Assembly (NCBI RefSeq): GCF_004765815.2
Contig: NZ_ML974128.1
Location: 625,077 to 689,076, forward strand
Source: Halorussus salinus
GTDB lineage: Archaea; Halobacteriota; Halobacteria; Halobacteriales; Haladaptataceae
Length of the DNA: 64,000 nucleotides
Reading direction: 5' to 3'
Both the position numbers and the translations under genes were made by a program. This document shows positions 31,581-41,305 of this stretch, piece by piece. Below the pieces are notes generated by a model. The model did no database searches. It was not told where the DNA came from and worked only from the letters and a program-made list of their open reading frames with translations. Each line of letters opens with the position of its first letter. Position 1 is the stretch's first letter.

Positions 31581-32933
31581 TCAGCGCCGCGTCGCGGCGT
31601 CGCCGTACGAGAGCGCCGCGACCCGACCGTCGCCGTACATCACCAGTATCTCCGGTTCGGGGTCGTCGTCCACGTCGCCGAGCGTCGGGTTCGTCCAGAT
31701 TGGCGTGTCGCGCTCGTACTCCGCGAGAATCTCGCCCGATTCGGGGTCCACGACCGCCACCGTTCCGCCGTTCGACGCCGCGACGAGTTCGTCGTCGCCG
31801 TCGCCGTCCACGTCGCCGAGGACCGGCGGCGGCGTCATCTGGGCGTTGACCGTCGTCAGACTCGTGGACCACTCGACGGTACCGTCGGCGGCGTCGATGG
31901 CGCGGAGGTTCCCGTCGCGGGCGGTCGCGTAGACCTCCGGGGTGCCGTCGTCGTCGCCGTCGCCGACCGCGTCCACCGCGGCGTAAGCGCCGAACGACCG
32001 TCGCCAGACCAGCGAGCCGTCGCCCTCGAACAGCGAGACGTTGCCCCCGGAGGTCGCGGTCACGAGTTCGGCGGACGCATCGCCGTCGGCCTGCCCGGTG
32101 GCGAACCACGTCACCGAGTCGCCCGCGCCGACCGAGCGGTTCCACGCGACCGACCCGTCGCTTTCGAGCATCACGAGGCGACCGTTGCCGAGTGCGACCG
32201 CTAACTCGGGCGCGCCGTCGCCGTCGAACTCCTCGACGTGGGGTTGCCCCCAGACGTAGTCCGCCGGGAGTTCGCGGGTCCAGACTGTTTCGCCGTCGGG
32301 TTCGACCACGAAGACGGTCCCGTGAACGTCCACCACGACGACCTCCGGGTCGCCGTCGCCGGTGAAGTTCGCCACGAGCGGTCGCGTGTAACCGTACGCC
32401 GAGAGGTTGTGTTCGAACGAACGCTCGCCGGTCGTCGGGTCGAACGCGGCGACGGTCTTCTCCGTGGAGGTGGCCAAGACTTCTCGGGTGCCGTCGCCGT
32501 CCACGTCCGCGAGGGTCGGGTCGGCGATGGCGTGGATGGTGCAGTTCTCGGCGGGGACCTCGTAGGTCCACTGGGCCGCGCCGGAGGAGCCCGAGAGTGC
32601 GACCAGCCCGCATCCCGCCGCGGCGTCCGATGCGGCGCTGGAGTCGTCGGATACGGTGTCGCGGTGGTCGTGGTCGTGGCCCGCGCCGTTCGGTGCCGTG
32701 CCGCTGATGGGCGCGAACACGAGCGACCGGTCGCCGACCCGCCCGCCGACCGCGACGTGGTGGTTCCCGGTGACGTTCCGCTCCGTGTCGCTGACCCAGT
32801 CGGCGGTCAGGTTCGGCGTCCGGTCGGACTGCGCTCCGGCGTCGTCGGTCTGGACGAGCGCGTAGGCTCCGGCCCCGACGAGGAGCGCCGAGGCGACGAC
32901 GGCCGCGAGCGCGAGTGGCTTGATTCGGCTCAT
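31581..32933 (-). CDS. Secreted FG-GAP/VCBS beta-propeller protein
   Basis: The 450-residue protein has a Sec-type signal (residues 8-29, LALAAVVASALLVGAGAYAL) and then about seven similar blades. Each has a calcium-loop motif of the FG-GAP type (DVDGDGTREVLATS, NFTGDGDPEVVVVD, EFDGDGAPELAVAL, GDGDDDGTPEVYAT, DVDGDGDDELVAAS, DVDDDPEPEILVMY). Between them are PQQ-like turns (WTYEVPAEN, VWTRELPAD). A His/Asp insert (HDHDHRD) lies near residue 87. It probably folds into an extracellular propeller binding calcium. It is the first clear host gene after the provirus. Confidence 0.82.
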   Translation of the reverse strand: MSRIKPLALAAVVASALLVGAGAYALVQTDDAGAQSDRTPNLTADWVSDTERNVTGNHHVAVGGRVGDRSLVFAPISGTAPNGAGHDHDHRDTVSDDSSAASDAAAGCGLVALSGSSGAAQWTYEVPAENCTIHAIADPTLADVDGDGTREVLATSTEKTVAAFDPTTGERSFEHNLSAYGYTRPLVANFTGDGDPEVVVVDVHGTVFVVEPDGETVWTRELPADYVWGQPHVEEFDGDGAPELAVALGNGRLVMLESDGSVAWNRSVGAGDSVTWFATGQADGDASAELVTATSGGNVSLFEGDGSLVWRRSFGAYAAVDAVGDGDDDGTPEVYATARDGNLRAIDAADGTVEWSTSLTTVNAQMTPPPVLGDVDGDGDDELVAASNGGTVAVVDPESGEILAEYERDTPIWTNPTLGDVDDDPEPEILVMYGDGRVAALSYGDAATRR

Positions 32934-33026
32934 GGTATCGGTCGGAAGACGACCATCGGTCGGAACTCGGGGAGCCGTCCAGAAAAGCGTCTCTATCCGG
33001 CGTCGTCGCGCCGGGCGACCGTCCCC

Positions 33027-33233
33027 TCACCGAAACTTGCCGACGTTCGAGAAGTCGTCGTCCTCGCAGTTCGAACACTGTCGGGGTTTCGAGATGAACA
33101 CCGAGCCACAGCCCTCACACTCGTAGAGGTCCGGACCGTCGTCTCGGGCGTCGCCGTCGTCGTCGGCGTTCGACTCGGGGGACCCCACCATTCGCCTGAG
33201 CCTGTCGAGGACTGCCGAGAGCATGCGCTTCAA
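33027..33233 (-). CDS. Small zinc-ribbon protein
   Basis: The 68-residue protein ends with a zinc ribbon: YECEGCGSVFISKPRQCSNCEDDDF (CxxC and CxxC, 12 residues apart). The N-terminal 20 residues are helical and basic, with an acidic linker. Small rubredoxin-like zinc proteins of this sort are widespread in haloarchaea. The start could be residue 4. It lies between the propeller and the Rieske gene, all leftward. Confidence 0.75.
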   Translation of the reverse strand: MKRMLSAVLDRLRRMVGSPESNADDDGDARDDGPDLYECEGCGSVFISKPRQCSNCEDDDFSNVGKFR

Positions 33234-33311
33234 CGTTTGTGAATGCCGACTGCGGATATAAAACGTTTGTTGCCAGATACTGAAACTGACAGGTTCGTCG
33301 CCCGACCGTCG

Positions 33312-34166
33312 TCAGTCTTCCTCGGGGCGCGGGAGCGCGACGAACGAGACTTCCACGAGTTGAAACGGGTCGTACACCGACTGGTGACACTGGCAGTATA
33401 TCTCGTCGGACGCCCCGAACCGGCCGCTGGACGCCAGCGCCTTGTACCCCGGCACGCAACAGAAGTGCGTACACTTGTTCAGGTTGGCGTAGAATCCCTG
33501 CTCGGTACTCGCCGAGACCCATTCGTTGCCCTGTTCGGACAACTCCTCGAACCGAGTGCTTCGGATTATCTGGACCGGCATCGTGCCCGACGGCGGCACG
33601 TCCTCCGAGCGCCACGTCGCCAGCGCGGGCTTGCCCAGTCCGCTCCGGCCGATACCGTTGCCCCACGTCGCGTAGTCCTCGAAGTGTTCGACGTTGACTC
33701 GTTCGCCACCTTCGACCTCCTCCTGTTGCCACTCGTAGGGCGCGGAACTCGCGTACCGGAAGAAGTTGTCTTGGTCGGCGTCGGGTCGGACGCCGGGGTA
33801 CGTCTGGACGCCGCAGTACTGGAACCACTCGCTGGTGTAGGTGATGCCGCCCAGTTGCATCCGGGCGACGGTCACCTCGCGGCCCTGCTCGGTTATCGTC
33901 TCCGGTTCCGGCCAGACGCCCTTGACGAACCCCTCGTCGTCCACCTCGATGGGAATCTGTGGCATCGCGCGCGGTGCGGGTCCCGCGGTGTTCTCCGGGC
34001 CGTAGTACTGGGTGATACCGCCGCCCGCCCCGGTCGGCGAGGTGGTCGTGTCGATGGCCGCGGCGGTCACGGTGCCCAGACCGGCCAGCGACGCGCTCCC
34101 GACGACACCCTTGATGAATCGCCGTCGCCCCGACTCCGCGGGATACTTGTCGTCTCCGTCAGCCAT
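33312..34166 (-). CDS. Tat-exported Rieske iron-sulphur protein
   Basis: The 284-residue protein begins with a twin-arginine signal (GRRRFIKGVVGSASLAGLG) that also anchors it. The C-terminal domain has the Rieske cluster site: C-T-H in NKCTHFCC and C-Q-C-H in YCQCHQSVYDPF, two Cys and two His for a 2Fe-2S cluster, plus extra Cys that may form the disulphide. Middle segments (WQQEEVEGGERVNVEHFEDY) are halo-specific. Rieske proteins take electrons from quinol via cytochrome b. No cytochrome b gene is adjacent, so its partner lies elsewhere. Confidence 0.9.
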   Translation of the reverse strand: MADGDDKYPAESGRRRFIKGVVGSASLAGLGTVTAAAIDTTTSPTGAGGGITQYYGPENTAGPAPRAMPQIPIEVDDEGFVKGVWPEPETITEQGREVTVARMQLGGITYTSEWFQYCGVQTYPGVRPDADQDNFFRYASSAPYEWQQEEVEGGERVNVEHFEDYATWGNGIGRSGLGKPALATWRSEDVPPSGTMPVQIIRSTRFEELSEQGNEWVSASTEQGFYANLNKCTHFCCVPGYKALASSGRFGASDEIYCQCHQSVYDPFQLVEVSFVALPRPEED

Positions 34167-34213
34167 GTTCGCCTCCCTGTCGCACGCTCGTGTTACTGTC
34201 TACCATTCCCAAT

Positions 34214-34232
34214 CCCCCAGTAGTGCTGGGGG
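34214..34232. terminator. Perfect GC hairpin upstream of Rieske gene
   Basis: CCCCCAG (34214-34220) and CTGGGGG (34226-34232) form a 7-bp stem with a 5-base loop. It lies about 50 bases before the Rieske start and could be in its leader or mark transcript ends. No long T run follows on either strand. Confidence 0.4.
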
Positions 34233-34385
34233 TTCTGCGCCAAAAGAACTGTCGGGGAAGTCCCTCCTCCGGCGGAGCGACGGTGCGGCGTTCGCCGGAC
34301 TCCTCGTCGTTTCCCGGCCGCGACGACCCACCGAGGAGTCCGGATGGCCGCTGTCTTTTTGGTCTTGCCGTGAGTTCCTTCGGCT

Positions 34386-34490
34386 ATGGCTCTCTCGAAA
34401 GAAGAACGCGAACGCATCGAGCAGTTCGTCGCCACGCCGCGCTACCAGCGTACGCCAGACCAACTCTGTCCCGAGGAAGAAGAGGAGTAG
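34386..34490 (+). CDS. Small acidic protein (34 aa)
   Basis: ATG 34386 opens a 34-residue frame: a helix LSKEERERIEQFVATPRYQR, then PDQLC and a run of five Glu. Its stop abuts the convergent HTH gene stop at 34491. Composition and compact helix look coding, but size limits confidence. Confidence 0.5.
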   Translation: MALSKEERERIEQFVATPRYQRTPDQLCPEEEEE

Positions 34491-34715
34491 CTACTCCGCC
34501 ACCGCGAAGCGCCCGTCTCGTTTCTCCACGAGTTCCCGCTCGCGAAGCGTGCGTAAGATACTGTACAGCGTAATTTTCTTCACGCCGAGTCCGGACTGGA
34601 GTTCGTCTATCGACGCCTCGCTACTTCGTAGGTAGAGATATACCAGTTTCGCGCGCGGCGACTCCAGTTCGCTCGGCAGTGCGTCGGCGCGTGTCGTCGG
34701 ACGTTGAACGCTCAT
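34491..34715 (-). CDS. Winged-helix regulator (74 aa)
   Basis: The protein is a single winged helix: SPRAKLVYLYLRSSEASIDELQ, a recognition helix GVKKITLYSILRTLRERELV, and a short wing EKRDGRFAVA. This resembles MarR/TrmB-type minimal regulators common in haloarchaea. Its targets are unknown; the nearest divergent gene starts at 34955, sharing a 239-base upstream gap in which nothing else was found. Confidence 0.75.
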   Translation of the reverse strand: MSVQRPTTRADALPSELESPRAKLVYLYLRSSEASIDELQSGLGVKKITLYSILRTLRERELVEKRDGRFAVAE

Positions 34716-34954
34716 TTCGGTATCAGTGTCGAGTACTTCGACGATAATAAATCCCGTCTACAACAATCGTCGAAAACTCGGGCGGGCCGTAGCAAAAATT
34801 GCGCTCCTCGACAAAATTTGTCGCTCGAACCGGGAATCCAACGGAGAGTTCTCGGGGAACTGCGACGACCGAGCGACCGCGACGCGAGGAGATATCGGTC
34901 CGGACGCCGGGGTAGGCGGTGGGTTTATGTGAAATCGAACGGTACTCACTCTCA

Positions 34955-35608
34955 ATGTGTCCGACGCCCGACGACGGTCGGAACCCCGACGAGCGGGCGG
35001 CCCTCGACGCGGCCGACTCCGGCGAGGACGGTGCGCTCGCGCCCGACGAACTCGACATCGAGAGCGACGAGAACGTCGTCTCGCTCGACACCGGCCGGTA
35101 CGTCATCGGTACCGACGAGCGGCCGAACGTCCCCGAGGGCTCCTCGTCCGGCGGGTCGGCGTCGGACGAGAGCGCCCCGGAGTCGGGCGAAAGCGAGCGG
35201 TCGGCCGACCCCGCCGACGGTCGGCAACCGGGCGCGTCGATAGACTCGGGCGCGGTCAAAGGGTGGCTCGAAGACGACCTCGACAGCGTGAGCGCGCGCT
35301 ACGGCTTCCACGTCACCGCCAAGTCCGACGACGCCATCAGCCACCAACAGATGTTCTCCGACGACGTGGGCGCGGTGTTCGACAGCCTCCTGCGGTGGTA
35401 CGCCCAGCAGTTGACCACCGAGACCGCGGTTGAGGACGTGCTGGGCATCCTGCTGACCGAATCGAACGTTCGGGTGCGCTACTCGCCGTCCTGCCTGCAA
35501 GCGATTCTGGAGACCTACGACCTGAGTCCCGACGACTCCATCGCCGACTTCTTCGAAGCCGTCCAAGACGACCGGGGCGTGGTGTTCCCACCCGAGAACG
35601 TCGAGTAG
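34955..35608 (+). CDS. Acidic haloarchaeal protein with C-terminal helical domain
   Basis: From ATG 34955 (a TATA-like TTTATGTGAAATC lies about 30 bases before) the 217-residue protein has an acidic disordered first half with a conserved-looking NVVSLDTGRYVIGTDE, then a helical domain from about 105 (VKGWLEDDLDSVSARYGFHVTAKSDDAI, LLRWYAQQLTTETAVEDVLGILL). Its function is not known. The proximity to the che/arl island may or may not be meaningful. Confidence 0.65.
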   Translation: MCPTPDDGRNPDERAALDAADSGEDGALAPDELDIESDENVVSLDTGRYVIGTDERPNVPEGSSSGGSASDESAPESGESERSADPADGRQPGASIDSGAVKGWLEDDLDSVSARYGFHVTAKSDDAISHQQMFSDDVGAVFDSLLRWYAQQLTTETAVEDVLGILLTESNVRVRYSPSCLQAILETYDLSPDDSIADFFEAVQDDRGVVFPPENVE

Positions 35609-35800
35609 ACGCGGGGTCAGTCGGGAGTCGGGACGGATTCGAGGCAAGACGACCCCGACGTGAGTCGGGGAACGCGAACCTGTGGGTCGAAACTCTCGCC
35701 GGAGACGGCAGTCTCACAGTTCTCGACCGACGCGAGGGCCGGATACTCGCCATAGAAGTAGGAATTGTTTTGTCGTCGCCACCGAAAACCACGGATTACC

Positions 35801-36232
35801 ATGACCGACGAGAGTCACGACCAATCACTTTTATCACACGTTCTGCTGCCCGTCGCGGACGAGGAGGACGCCGCCGCGTCCGCTCGGGCGCTCGAACCGT
35901 ACGCTCCCGAGCGCGTCACCGCCCTCCACGTCGTCGAGAAGGGCGAGGGCGTCCCGGACAAGACCCCCGTCGAGCAGTCCGAGGAGCTAGCCGCCGAGGC
36001 CTTCGAGGCGGTCCGCCGGACGTTCCCGGACGCCGACGACCGGACGGCCTACGACCGCGACGTAGTGGAGGCCATCCTGAACGTCGCCGCCGACGCGGAC
36101 GCGAGCGCCATCGCCTTCCGACCGCGCGGGAGCGGCCGTCTCGCCCGGCTCCTCACGGGCGGACGAACGACGAAAATCGTCACCGAGGCCGACCGACCGG
36201 TGGTCGTACTGCCGAAGGGTGAGGACGGATGA
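35801..36232 (+). CDS. Universal stress protein (UspA)
   Basis: From ATG 35801 the 143-residue protein has the UspA fold: LLSHVLLPVADEEDAAASARAL, VTALHVVEKGEG, AILNVAADADASAIAFRPRGSG, and a final VTEADRPVVVLPK. The ATP loop reads FRPRGSGRLARLLTGGRTTKIV, a divergent G-2x-G-9x-G(S/T). It overlaps the permease start by four bases, so it is likely a soluble regulator for it. Confidence 0.85.
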   Translation: MTDESHDQSLLSHVLLPVADEEDAAASARALEPYAPERVTALHVVEKGEGVPDKTPVEQSEELAAEAFEAVRRTFPDADDRTAYDRDVVEAILNVAADADASAIAFRPRGSGRLARLLTGGRTTKIVTEADRPVVVLPKGEDG

Positions 36233-38490
36233 GTTCCGAAGACGAGGAGTTGGCCAAGGACCTCGGCCTGCTGGCGGCCCTGACCATCGGGGTCGGCACG
36301 ATGATCGGCGCGGGCATCTTCGTTCTACCGGGACAGGCCGCGGCCGCCGCCGGACCGGCGGTCGCGCTCTCGTTCGTCGTCGGCGGGGTCATCTCGCTGT
36401 TCACGGCGCTGTCGGCCTCGGAACTCGGTACCGCGATGCCGAAAGCCGGAGGGAGCTACTACTACGTCAACCACGCGCTCGGGCCGCTGTTCGGCTCTAT
36501 CGCTGGCTGGGGTAACTGGATGGGACTGGCGTTCGCCAGCGCGTTCTACACCCTCGGCTTCGGCGAGTACCTCGCCACCTTCCTCCCGATACCGACGCTC
36601 GCGCTCGGCTTTCTCACGCTCTCGTCGTTCCAAATCGGTGCCCTCCTCGCGGGACTCGTCTTCATCACCGTCAACTACGTCGGCGCGAAGGAGACCGGCC
36701 GATTGCAGGTGTTCATCGTCCTCGCCCTCGTCAGCATCCTCACGCTGTTCTCGGTGCTAGGCTTCCTCCAAGCCGACCTCTCGACGCTCCGACCGTTCTT
36801 CCCCGCCGAAACCGGTGGCGCGACCGCGATTCTCCCCGCGACCGGTCTCGTCTTCGTCTCGTTCCTCGGGTTCGCCAAGATTACCACGGTCGCCGAGGAG
36901 TTGAAGAATCCGGGTCGGAACCTCCCGCTGGCGGTCGTCGGGAGCGTCCTCATCGTGACGACGATGTACGCCATCATCATGGTCGTCCTGATGGGCGTCA
37001 TCAACTGGCGACAGCTCAGTCCGGAGTTCACGAAGACGCCGGTCCTCGACGTGGCCGAAATCGCGTTCGGGACCGTGGGTCTCGCGGCGGTCGGGGTCGG
37101 CCTGCTGACGTTCGCCGGACTGCTGGCCACCGCGTCGAGCGCCAACGCCTCGATTCTGGCCTCCTCGCGCATCAACTTCGCGATGGGACGGGACAAACTC
37201 ATCAGCCCGAAACTCAACGACATCCACCCGTCGTTCGCCACTCCGTATCGGTCCATCGCGGTCACGGGTGGTCTCATCCTGCTGTTCATCGTCGTCGGCG
37301 ACGTGAAGGTGTTGGCGAAGGCCGGGAGCGTCCTGCACCTCATCGTCTACGGTCTGCTGAACCTCGCGCTCATCGTCATGCGCGAGGCGAACCCCGACGA
37401 GTACCAACCCGACTTCGAGGTGCCGCTGTACCCCGTGGTTCCCATCCTCGGTGCGGTCACTTCGTTCGGTCTCATCGCGTTCATGAAACCCGAGGAGATC
37501 GCCCTCGCGTTCCTGTTCGTCGCGGGCGGCATCATCTGGTACTTCACCTACGCGCGCTCGAAGACCGACAAGCAGGGCATCCTCTCTGATTTCATCCTCT
37601 CGCGGAGCGACGAGATGCCCGACTCGGCGGTGTCGGCCGCGACCTCGCTCCAACCAGACGGCGGACAGTTCCGAGTGATGGTGCCGCTGGCCAACCCCGA
37701 ACACGAGACCGACCTCATCACGCTGGCCAGCGCGTTCGCCAGACAGCGCGGCGGGGTCTTGGACGCGGTCCACATCATCACGGTCCCCGACCAGACATCC
37801 TTGGAGTACGCCGCCGACCACTTGGACGAACAGCAGGAGGACTACCACGAGATTCTGGACGACGCCAAGCGCGACGCCGAGACGTTCGGCGTGGACGTAG
37901 AGACCCACACCATCGTCTCCCACCGCTCGTTCGAGGAGATATTCTCGGCCGCGCGCAACCACAAGGCCGACCTCGTGGTGATGGGCTGGGGCGAGGACGC
38001 CCACGGGTCGCCGGGCCGCGTCGAGGGGGCGTTCGACGACCTCGGGATGGACCTGCCCAGCGACTTCCTCGTGCTGAAAGACCGCGGGTTCGACCCCGAG
38101 CGCGTCCTCGTGCCGACCGCGGGCGGTCCCGACTCCGAACTCAGCGCCGAGGTCGCGCGCCTGCTCAAGGACGCCTACGACTCCGAAATCACGCTCCTGC
38201 ACGTCGCCGACGACCGCGAGGAGGGCGAGGCCTTCCTCGACCAGTGGGCGACCGACCACGACCTCGCGCACGCGACCCTCCGCGTCGAGACCGGCGACGT
38301 GGAGGAAGCCATCGAGCGCGCCGCCGCGGACTCCTCGATGGTGATTCTGGGCGCGACCGAGCGGGGCCTCCTCTCGCGACTCGTCGGCGGGTCGCTCGTC
38401 GCCGACGTGGCCGAGGGCGTGGACTGCTCGGTCCTGCTGGCCGAGCGCGCCCACAAGCGCGGCATCAGGGAGCGACTGTTCGGTAACTGA
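36229..38490 (+). CDS. APC-family amino-acid permease with two UspA domains
   Basis: The 753-residue protein has twelve or so membrane segments in residues 10-440, starting with LGLLAALTIGVGTMIGAGIFVLPG, the APC transporter signature, and with KAGGSYYYVNHALG. The C-terminal 280 residues are soluble: one UspA domain from about 475 (FRVMVPLANPEHETDLI) and a second from about 620 (RVLVPTAGGPDSELSAEVARLL, ending DVAEGVDCSVLLAERA). Haloarchaeal Cat3-type permeases have this form. It imports amino acids, probably cationic, with nucleotide sensing by the UspA parts. Confidence 0.88.
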   Translation: MSSEDEELAKDLGLLAALTIGVGTMIGAGIFVLPGQAAAAAGPAVALSFVVGGVISLFTALSASELGTAMPKAGGSYYYVNHALGPLFGSIAGWGNWMGLAFASAFYTLGFGEYLATFLPIPTLALGFLTLSSFQIGALLAGLVFITVNYVGAKETGRLQVFIVLALVSILTLFSVLGFLQADLSTLRPFFPAETGGATAILPATGLVFVSFLGFAKITTVAEELKNPGRNLPLAVVGSVLIVTTMYAIIMVVLMGVINWRQLSPEFTKTPVLDVAEIAFGTVGLAAVGVGLLTFAGLLATASSANASILASSRINFAMGRDKLISPKLNDIHPSFATPYRSIAVTGGLILLFIVVGDVKVLAKAGSVLHLIVYGLLNLALIVMREANPDEYQPDFEVPLYPVVPILGAVTSFGLIAFMKPEEIALAFLFVAGGIIWYFTYARSKTDKQGILSDFILSRSDEMPDSAVSAATSLQPDGGQFRVMVPLANPEHETDLITLASAFARQRGGVLDAVHIITVPDQTSLEYAADHLDEQQEDYHEILDDAKRDAETFGVDVETHTIVSHRSFEEIFSAARNHKADLVVMGWGEDAHGSPGRVEGAFDDLGMDLPSDFLVLKDRGFDPERVLVPTAGGPDSELSAEVARLLKDAYDSEITLLHVADDREEGEAFLDQWATDHDLAHATLRVETGDVEEAIERAAADSSMVILGATERGLLSRLVGGSLVADVAEGVDCSVLLAERAHKRGIRERLFGN

Positions 38491-38577
38491 CCCGTCTCCG
38501 GTCCCGCGCGTCGGACCGAAGAAACGTCTCCCGTTCTCTAACAAATACGAATCTTTTTCGAAGCAATCAGAAGTGAG

Positions 38578-39933
38578 CTATTCCATCGCCGCGGCCGGTC
38601 GGTCGCCGTCCGGCGGCGCTCCGGCGTCGCCGCCCGGCGACTCGGCGAGCGACGCGCCGACGACCAGCAGGGGCGTCCCGACCCCGGCCAACACCCCGAC
38701 GTACGCCGCGAGGAGGGCGACGGCGAACGGGCCGACTCCTCGGGTCGGCGAGAGGAGCGACGCGAACGGGAGCGCCGAGAGCGCGAACCCGACCGCGGCC
38801 GTCGCCACGCCGAGTCGTCGATTCCCGCGGCCGAAGGCGTACCCCGCCGGAAATAGCGCGAAGACCGCGACCAGCGGCGGGAGACTCGACAGCAGCGAGT
38901 AGGTCAGTTGGTCGAACGCCAGCGCCCCCGCGAGCGTCGTCCCGGCCGCCAGCGCGACGCCGACCGCTCCGACCGCGACGAGTCGCCGGTAGGTCGCCCG
39001 CGCTCGGAGGTCGGGCCGCCGGAGGAGCGCCCCGAAGACGACCGCGGTCGCGCCGACGCCGAACAGCGGCGCGGCGCTCCCGCCCAGTAGCGACAGGCCG
39101 CCGCCAGCGACGAGCGCCCCGCCCGTCAGGACGAGGCCGCCCGCGACCAGCACGATCCCGGCGCTCTCGCCGACGCGCGCGGTGAGTCGGGGAGACCGGG
39201 AGGCGAACGCGCCCACCACCCCGACGAGGAGACCGAACAGCGCGGTCGGGAACAGCGCGACGACGAGGGTACCCCCGACTCGCGGCGCGACCAGCGTCCC
39301 GACCGCCAGCAGACTCAGGAGGGGTCCGAATGCGCTAGCTCGGGGGACGAACGTGACGAAGCCGCGCTCCTCGAACGACGTGAGGACCATCCGGCGGCCG
39401 TCCTCGGAGACGGTCGCGCCCCCGACGGGTTTGCCGATTACCATCTCCTCGGGTGCGACCACGACGAGGCGGTCCGCGCCGAGTCCGTGGAGGTTCCGGT
39501 AGCCGTAGGCGTCGGTGAACTCGCCCGACCGGAGCGTCCCGCCGACGGACTCCTCGGCGAACTCGGGTTCGCGGTAGCGGAGCGTCAGGACGCGCTCCGA
39601 GACGTTCGCCCCGACGAACTCGGCGTCCCACATCGCTCGCTCGGCGATTTCGGTCCGGAGCGCGTCGTCCTCGCGCAGGGTAGCGGCGCTCCCGGCGTCC
39701 GCGAGGCGGTTCCGGACGACCCACGTCGCGGTGCCGTTCCGAGCGACCGAGACGGTGGCGGTGGACCGTTCCACGGCGACGCTCAGGTCGTGGGCTTCGG
39801 CGGTCTCCTCGAACGACTCCCCGCAGGCGTCACAGAGCGGTCGGGGCGGCGGGGCGGCGCTACCGGGCGCGACGACGGCGAACAGCGAGGAGACGACGAG
39901 CGCACAGGCGACGAGATGGAGGGCGCGAGTCAT
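38578..39933 (-). CDS. Exported-domain membrane protein of unknown function
   Basis: From ATG 39933 the 451-residue protein has a signal peptide (residues 3-27), an extracellular domain of about 180 residues with a CDAC pair (PLCDACGESFEE) and beta strands (VSVARNGTATWVVRNRLAD, VLTLRYREPEF), and then about eight membrane segments (residues 195-430). The C-terminal tail is acidic and Pro/Gly-rich. No family is recognised; the layout is that of many haloarchaeal surface-sensing or transport accessory proteins. Confidence 0.7.
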   Translation of the reverse strand: MTRALHLVACALVVSSLFAVVAPGSAAPPPRPLCDACGESFEETAEAHDLSVAVERSTATVSVARNGTATWVVRNRLADAGSAATLREDDALRTEIAERAMWDAEFVGANVSERVLTLRYREPEFAEESVGGTLRSGEFTDAYGYRNLHGLGADRLVVVAPEEMVIGKPVGGATVSEDGRRMVLTSFEERGFVTFVPRASAFGPLLSLLAVGTLVAPRVGGTLVVALFPTALFGLLVGVVGAFASRSPRLTARVGESAGIVLVAGGLVLTGGALVAGGGLSLLGGSAAPLFGVGATAVVFGALLRRPDLRARATYRRLVAVGAVGVALAAGTTLAGALAFDQLTYSLLSSLPPLVAVFALFPAGYAFGRGNRRLGVATAAVGFALSALPFASLLSPTRGVGPFAVALLAAYVGVLAGVGTPLLVVGASLAESPGGDAGAPPDGDRPAAAME

Positions 39934-40066
39934 ACGCACGTCGTCACAGTCCTCCGACAAGTACGTTCCGACGGTGCCGTCTCCTCGACCGGCGAGCGTC
40001 CGAACGGATGATGTAGCGACGGGAACATGAAGCCAGATTTAACACTCTCCGCTCTGACCCCTCGGT

Positions 40067-40537
40067 ATGGAAGTCGACATCGACGGCCCGTCCGGTCCCC
40101 TCCAACTCGCGGTCGCGGTGCTGGTAGGACTCGCCATCTTCGGGTGGGGTGCGTACAGCTACACGACCCAAACCTCGGCGCTGAACTCCGCGACGCAGGT
40201 CGAAGCGACCATCACCTCCACCTCCGTCGAGACGTTCAACCAACGACGTGGCACGGACTACGGTCCGCAGGCGACGTTCGAGTACACTTACGAGGGAGAG
40301 AACTACACCTCCTCGAACGTCTACCCCGGAGAGCTTCCGAGGGAGTTCGACAGCGAGAACGCCGCCAGAGACCAACTAGATGGGTACGAACCGGGCGACA
40401 CCGTGACGGCGTACGTCCCGCCGAACTCTCCCGGTAACGCCTACCTCATGCACGAGAGCAGCAACAAGCCGTTCCTCGTGATGGGTTTCGGCGTCCTGTT
40501 CGTTCTGGGGGCCGCGTACTCGGCTCTCAGAGACTGA
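40067..40537 (+). CDS. DUF3592-like membrane protein
   Basis: The 156-residue protein has an N-terminal membrane span (LQLAVAVLVGLAIFGWGAYSYT), an external beta domain with VEATITSTSVETFNQRRGTDYGPQ type strands and YEPGDTVTAYVPPNSPGNAYL, and a C-terminal span (FLVMGFGVLFVLGAAYSAL). This is the DUF3592 arrangement. Function unknown. Confidence 0.82.
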   Translation: MEVDIDGPSGPLQLAVAVLVGLAIFGWGAYSYTTQTSALNSATQVEATITSTSVETFNQRRGTDYGPQATFEYTYEGENYTSSNVYPGELPREFDSENAARDQLDGYEPGDTVTAYVPPNSPGNAYLMHESSNKPFLVMGFGVLFVLGAAYSALRD

Positions 40538-40666
40538 TTGCGGACTCGTTTTCGTCGCGTCACCGGTGGCTTCGAGGAGAACCGCAATCTCACGTCCGAT
40601 TATCAAATTCGAGAGACGAGGCCGGGATTTATATGCTGGAGTTCGATGTTCAAATTAGAGACTGCT

Positions 40667-41194
40667 ATGGAGGTTCAGGAGACCGGCGCTGACGACGGAC
40701 CCGAGGAGACCGACTCGCCGGAGGTCGCCGAGGGACCGACGCGACAGGTCGTGGAGTTCCGCCTCGGCGAGGACTACTGCGCCATCGACATCGAGGAGGT
40801 AGACAGCATCGTGGAGATAAAGAAAGTGACCCGTATCCCCCGGACGCCCGACTCCGTGGACGGCGTGATGGACCTGCGTGGGGAGACCACCGCCATCATC
40901 AACCCTCGGACGTTCCTCGGCATCGACGGCGACCAACCCGACGGCGACGAGCAGAACGTCCTCGTGTTGGACCGGGCCGACGACAAGCAGAAAATCGGTA
41001 TCCGCGTGGACGAGGTACTGGAGGTCACGACCTACCCCGAGAGCAAGATAGACACCGACGACGACCTCTCGGACCTCCAGACGCGGGGCATCCGCGAACA
41101 GGTCTCGCGAGGTATCATCCGCAAGCCGAACGGCGACGGACTCGACCTCGTGGTCTGGATAGACATCGACGCCATCATCGACCAGTTGAAATGA
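40667..41194 (+). CDS. cheW: Chemotaxis adaptor CheW
   Basis: The 175-residue protein has the CheW fold: RQVVEFRLGEDYCAIDIEEVDSIVEIKK, VTRIPRTPDSVDGVMDLRGETTAIINPRTFLG and KIGIRVDEVLEV. An acidic tail of about 25 residues precedes it. It couples receptors to CheA. TTTATATG at 40628-40635 is a TATA element about 33 bases before ATG 40667, so the start 21 bases upstream is rejected. First gene of the taxis cluster. Confidence 0.92.
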   Translation: MEVQETGADDGPEETDSPEVAEGPTRQVVEFRLGEDYCAIDIEEVDSIVEIKKVTRIPRTPDSVDGVMDLRGETTAIINPRTFLGIDGDQPDGDEQNVLVLDRADDKQKIGIRVDEVLEVTTYPESKIDTDDDLSDLQTRGIREQVSRGIIRKPNGDGLDLVVWIDIDAIIDQLK

Positions 41195-41305
41195 AAACGA
41201 TTAGGTCGGCCGGTCGGGCGCGCGTCGCAAGGAGCATCAGTCGTGATAATCGGAGGGGAGAATTTATTTCGCCCCGTTTCAAACCAACCGCTTGGTGACT
41301 ATCGC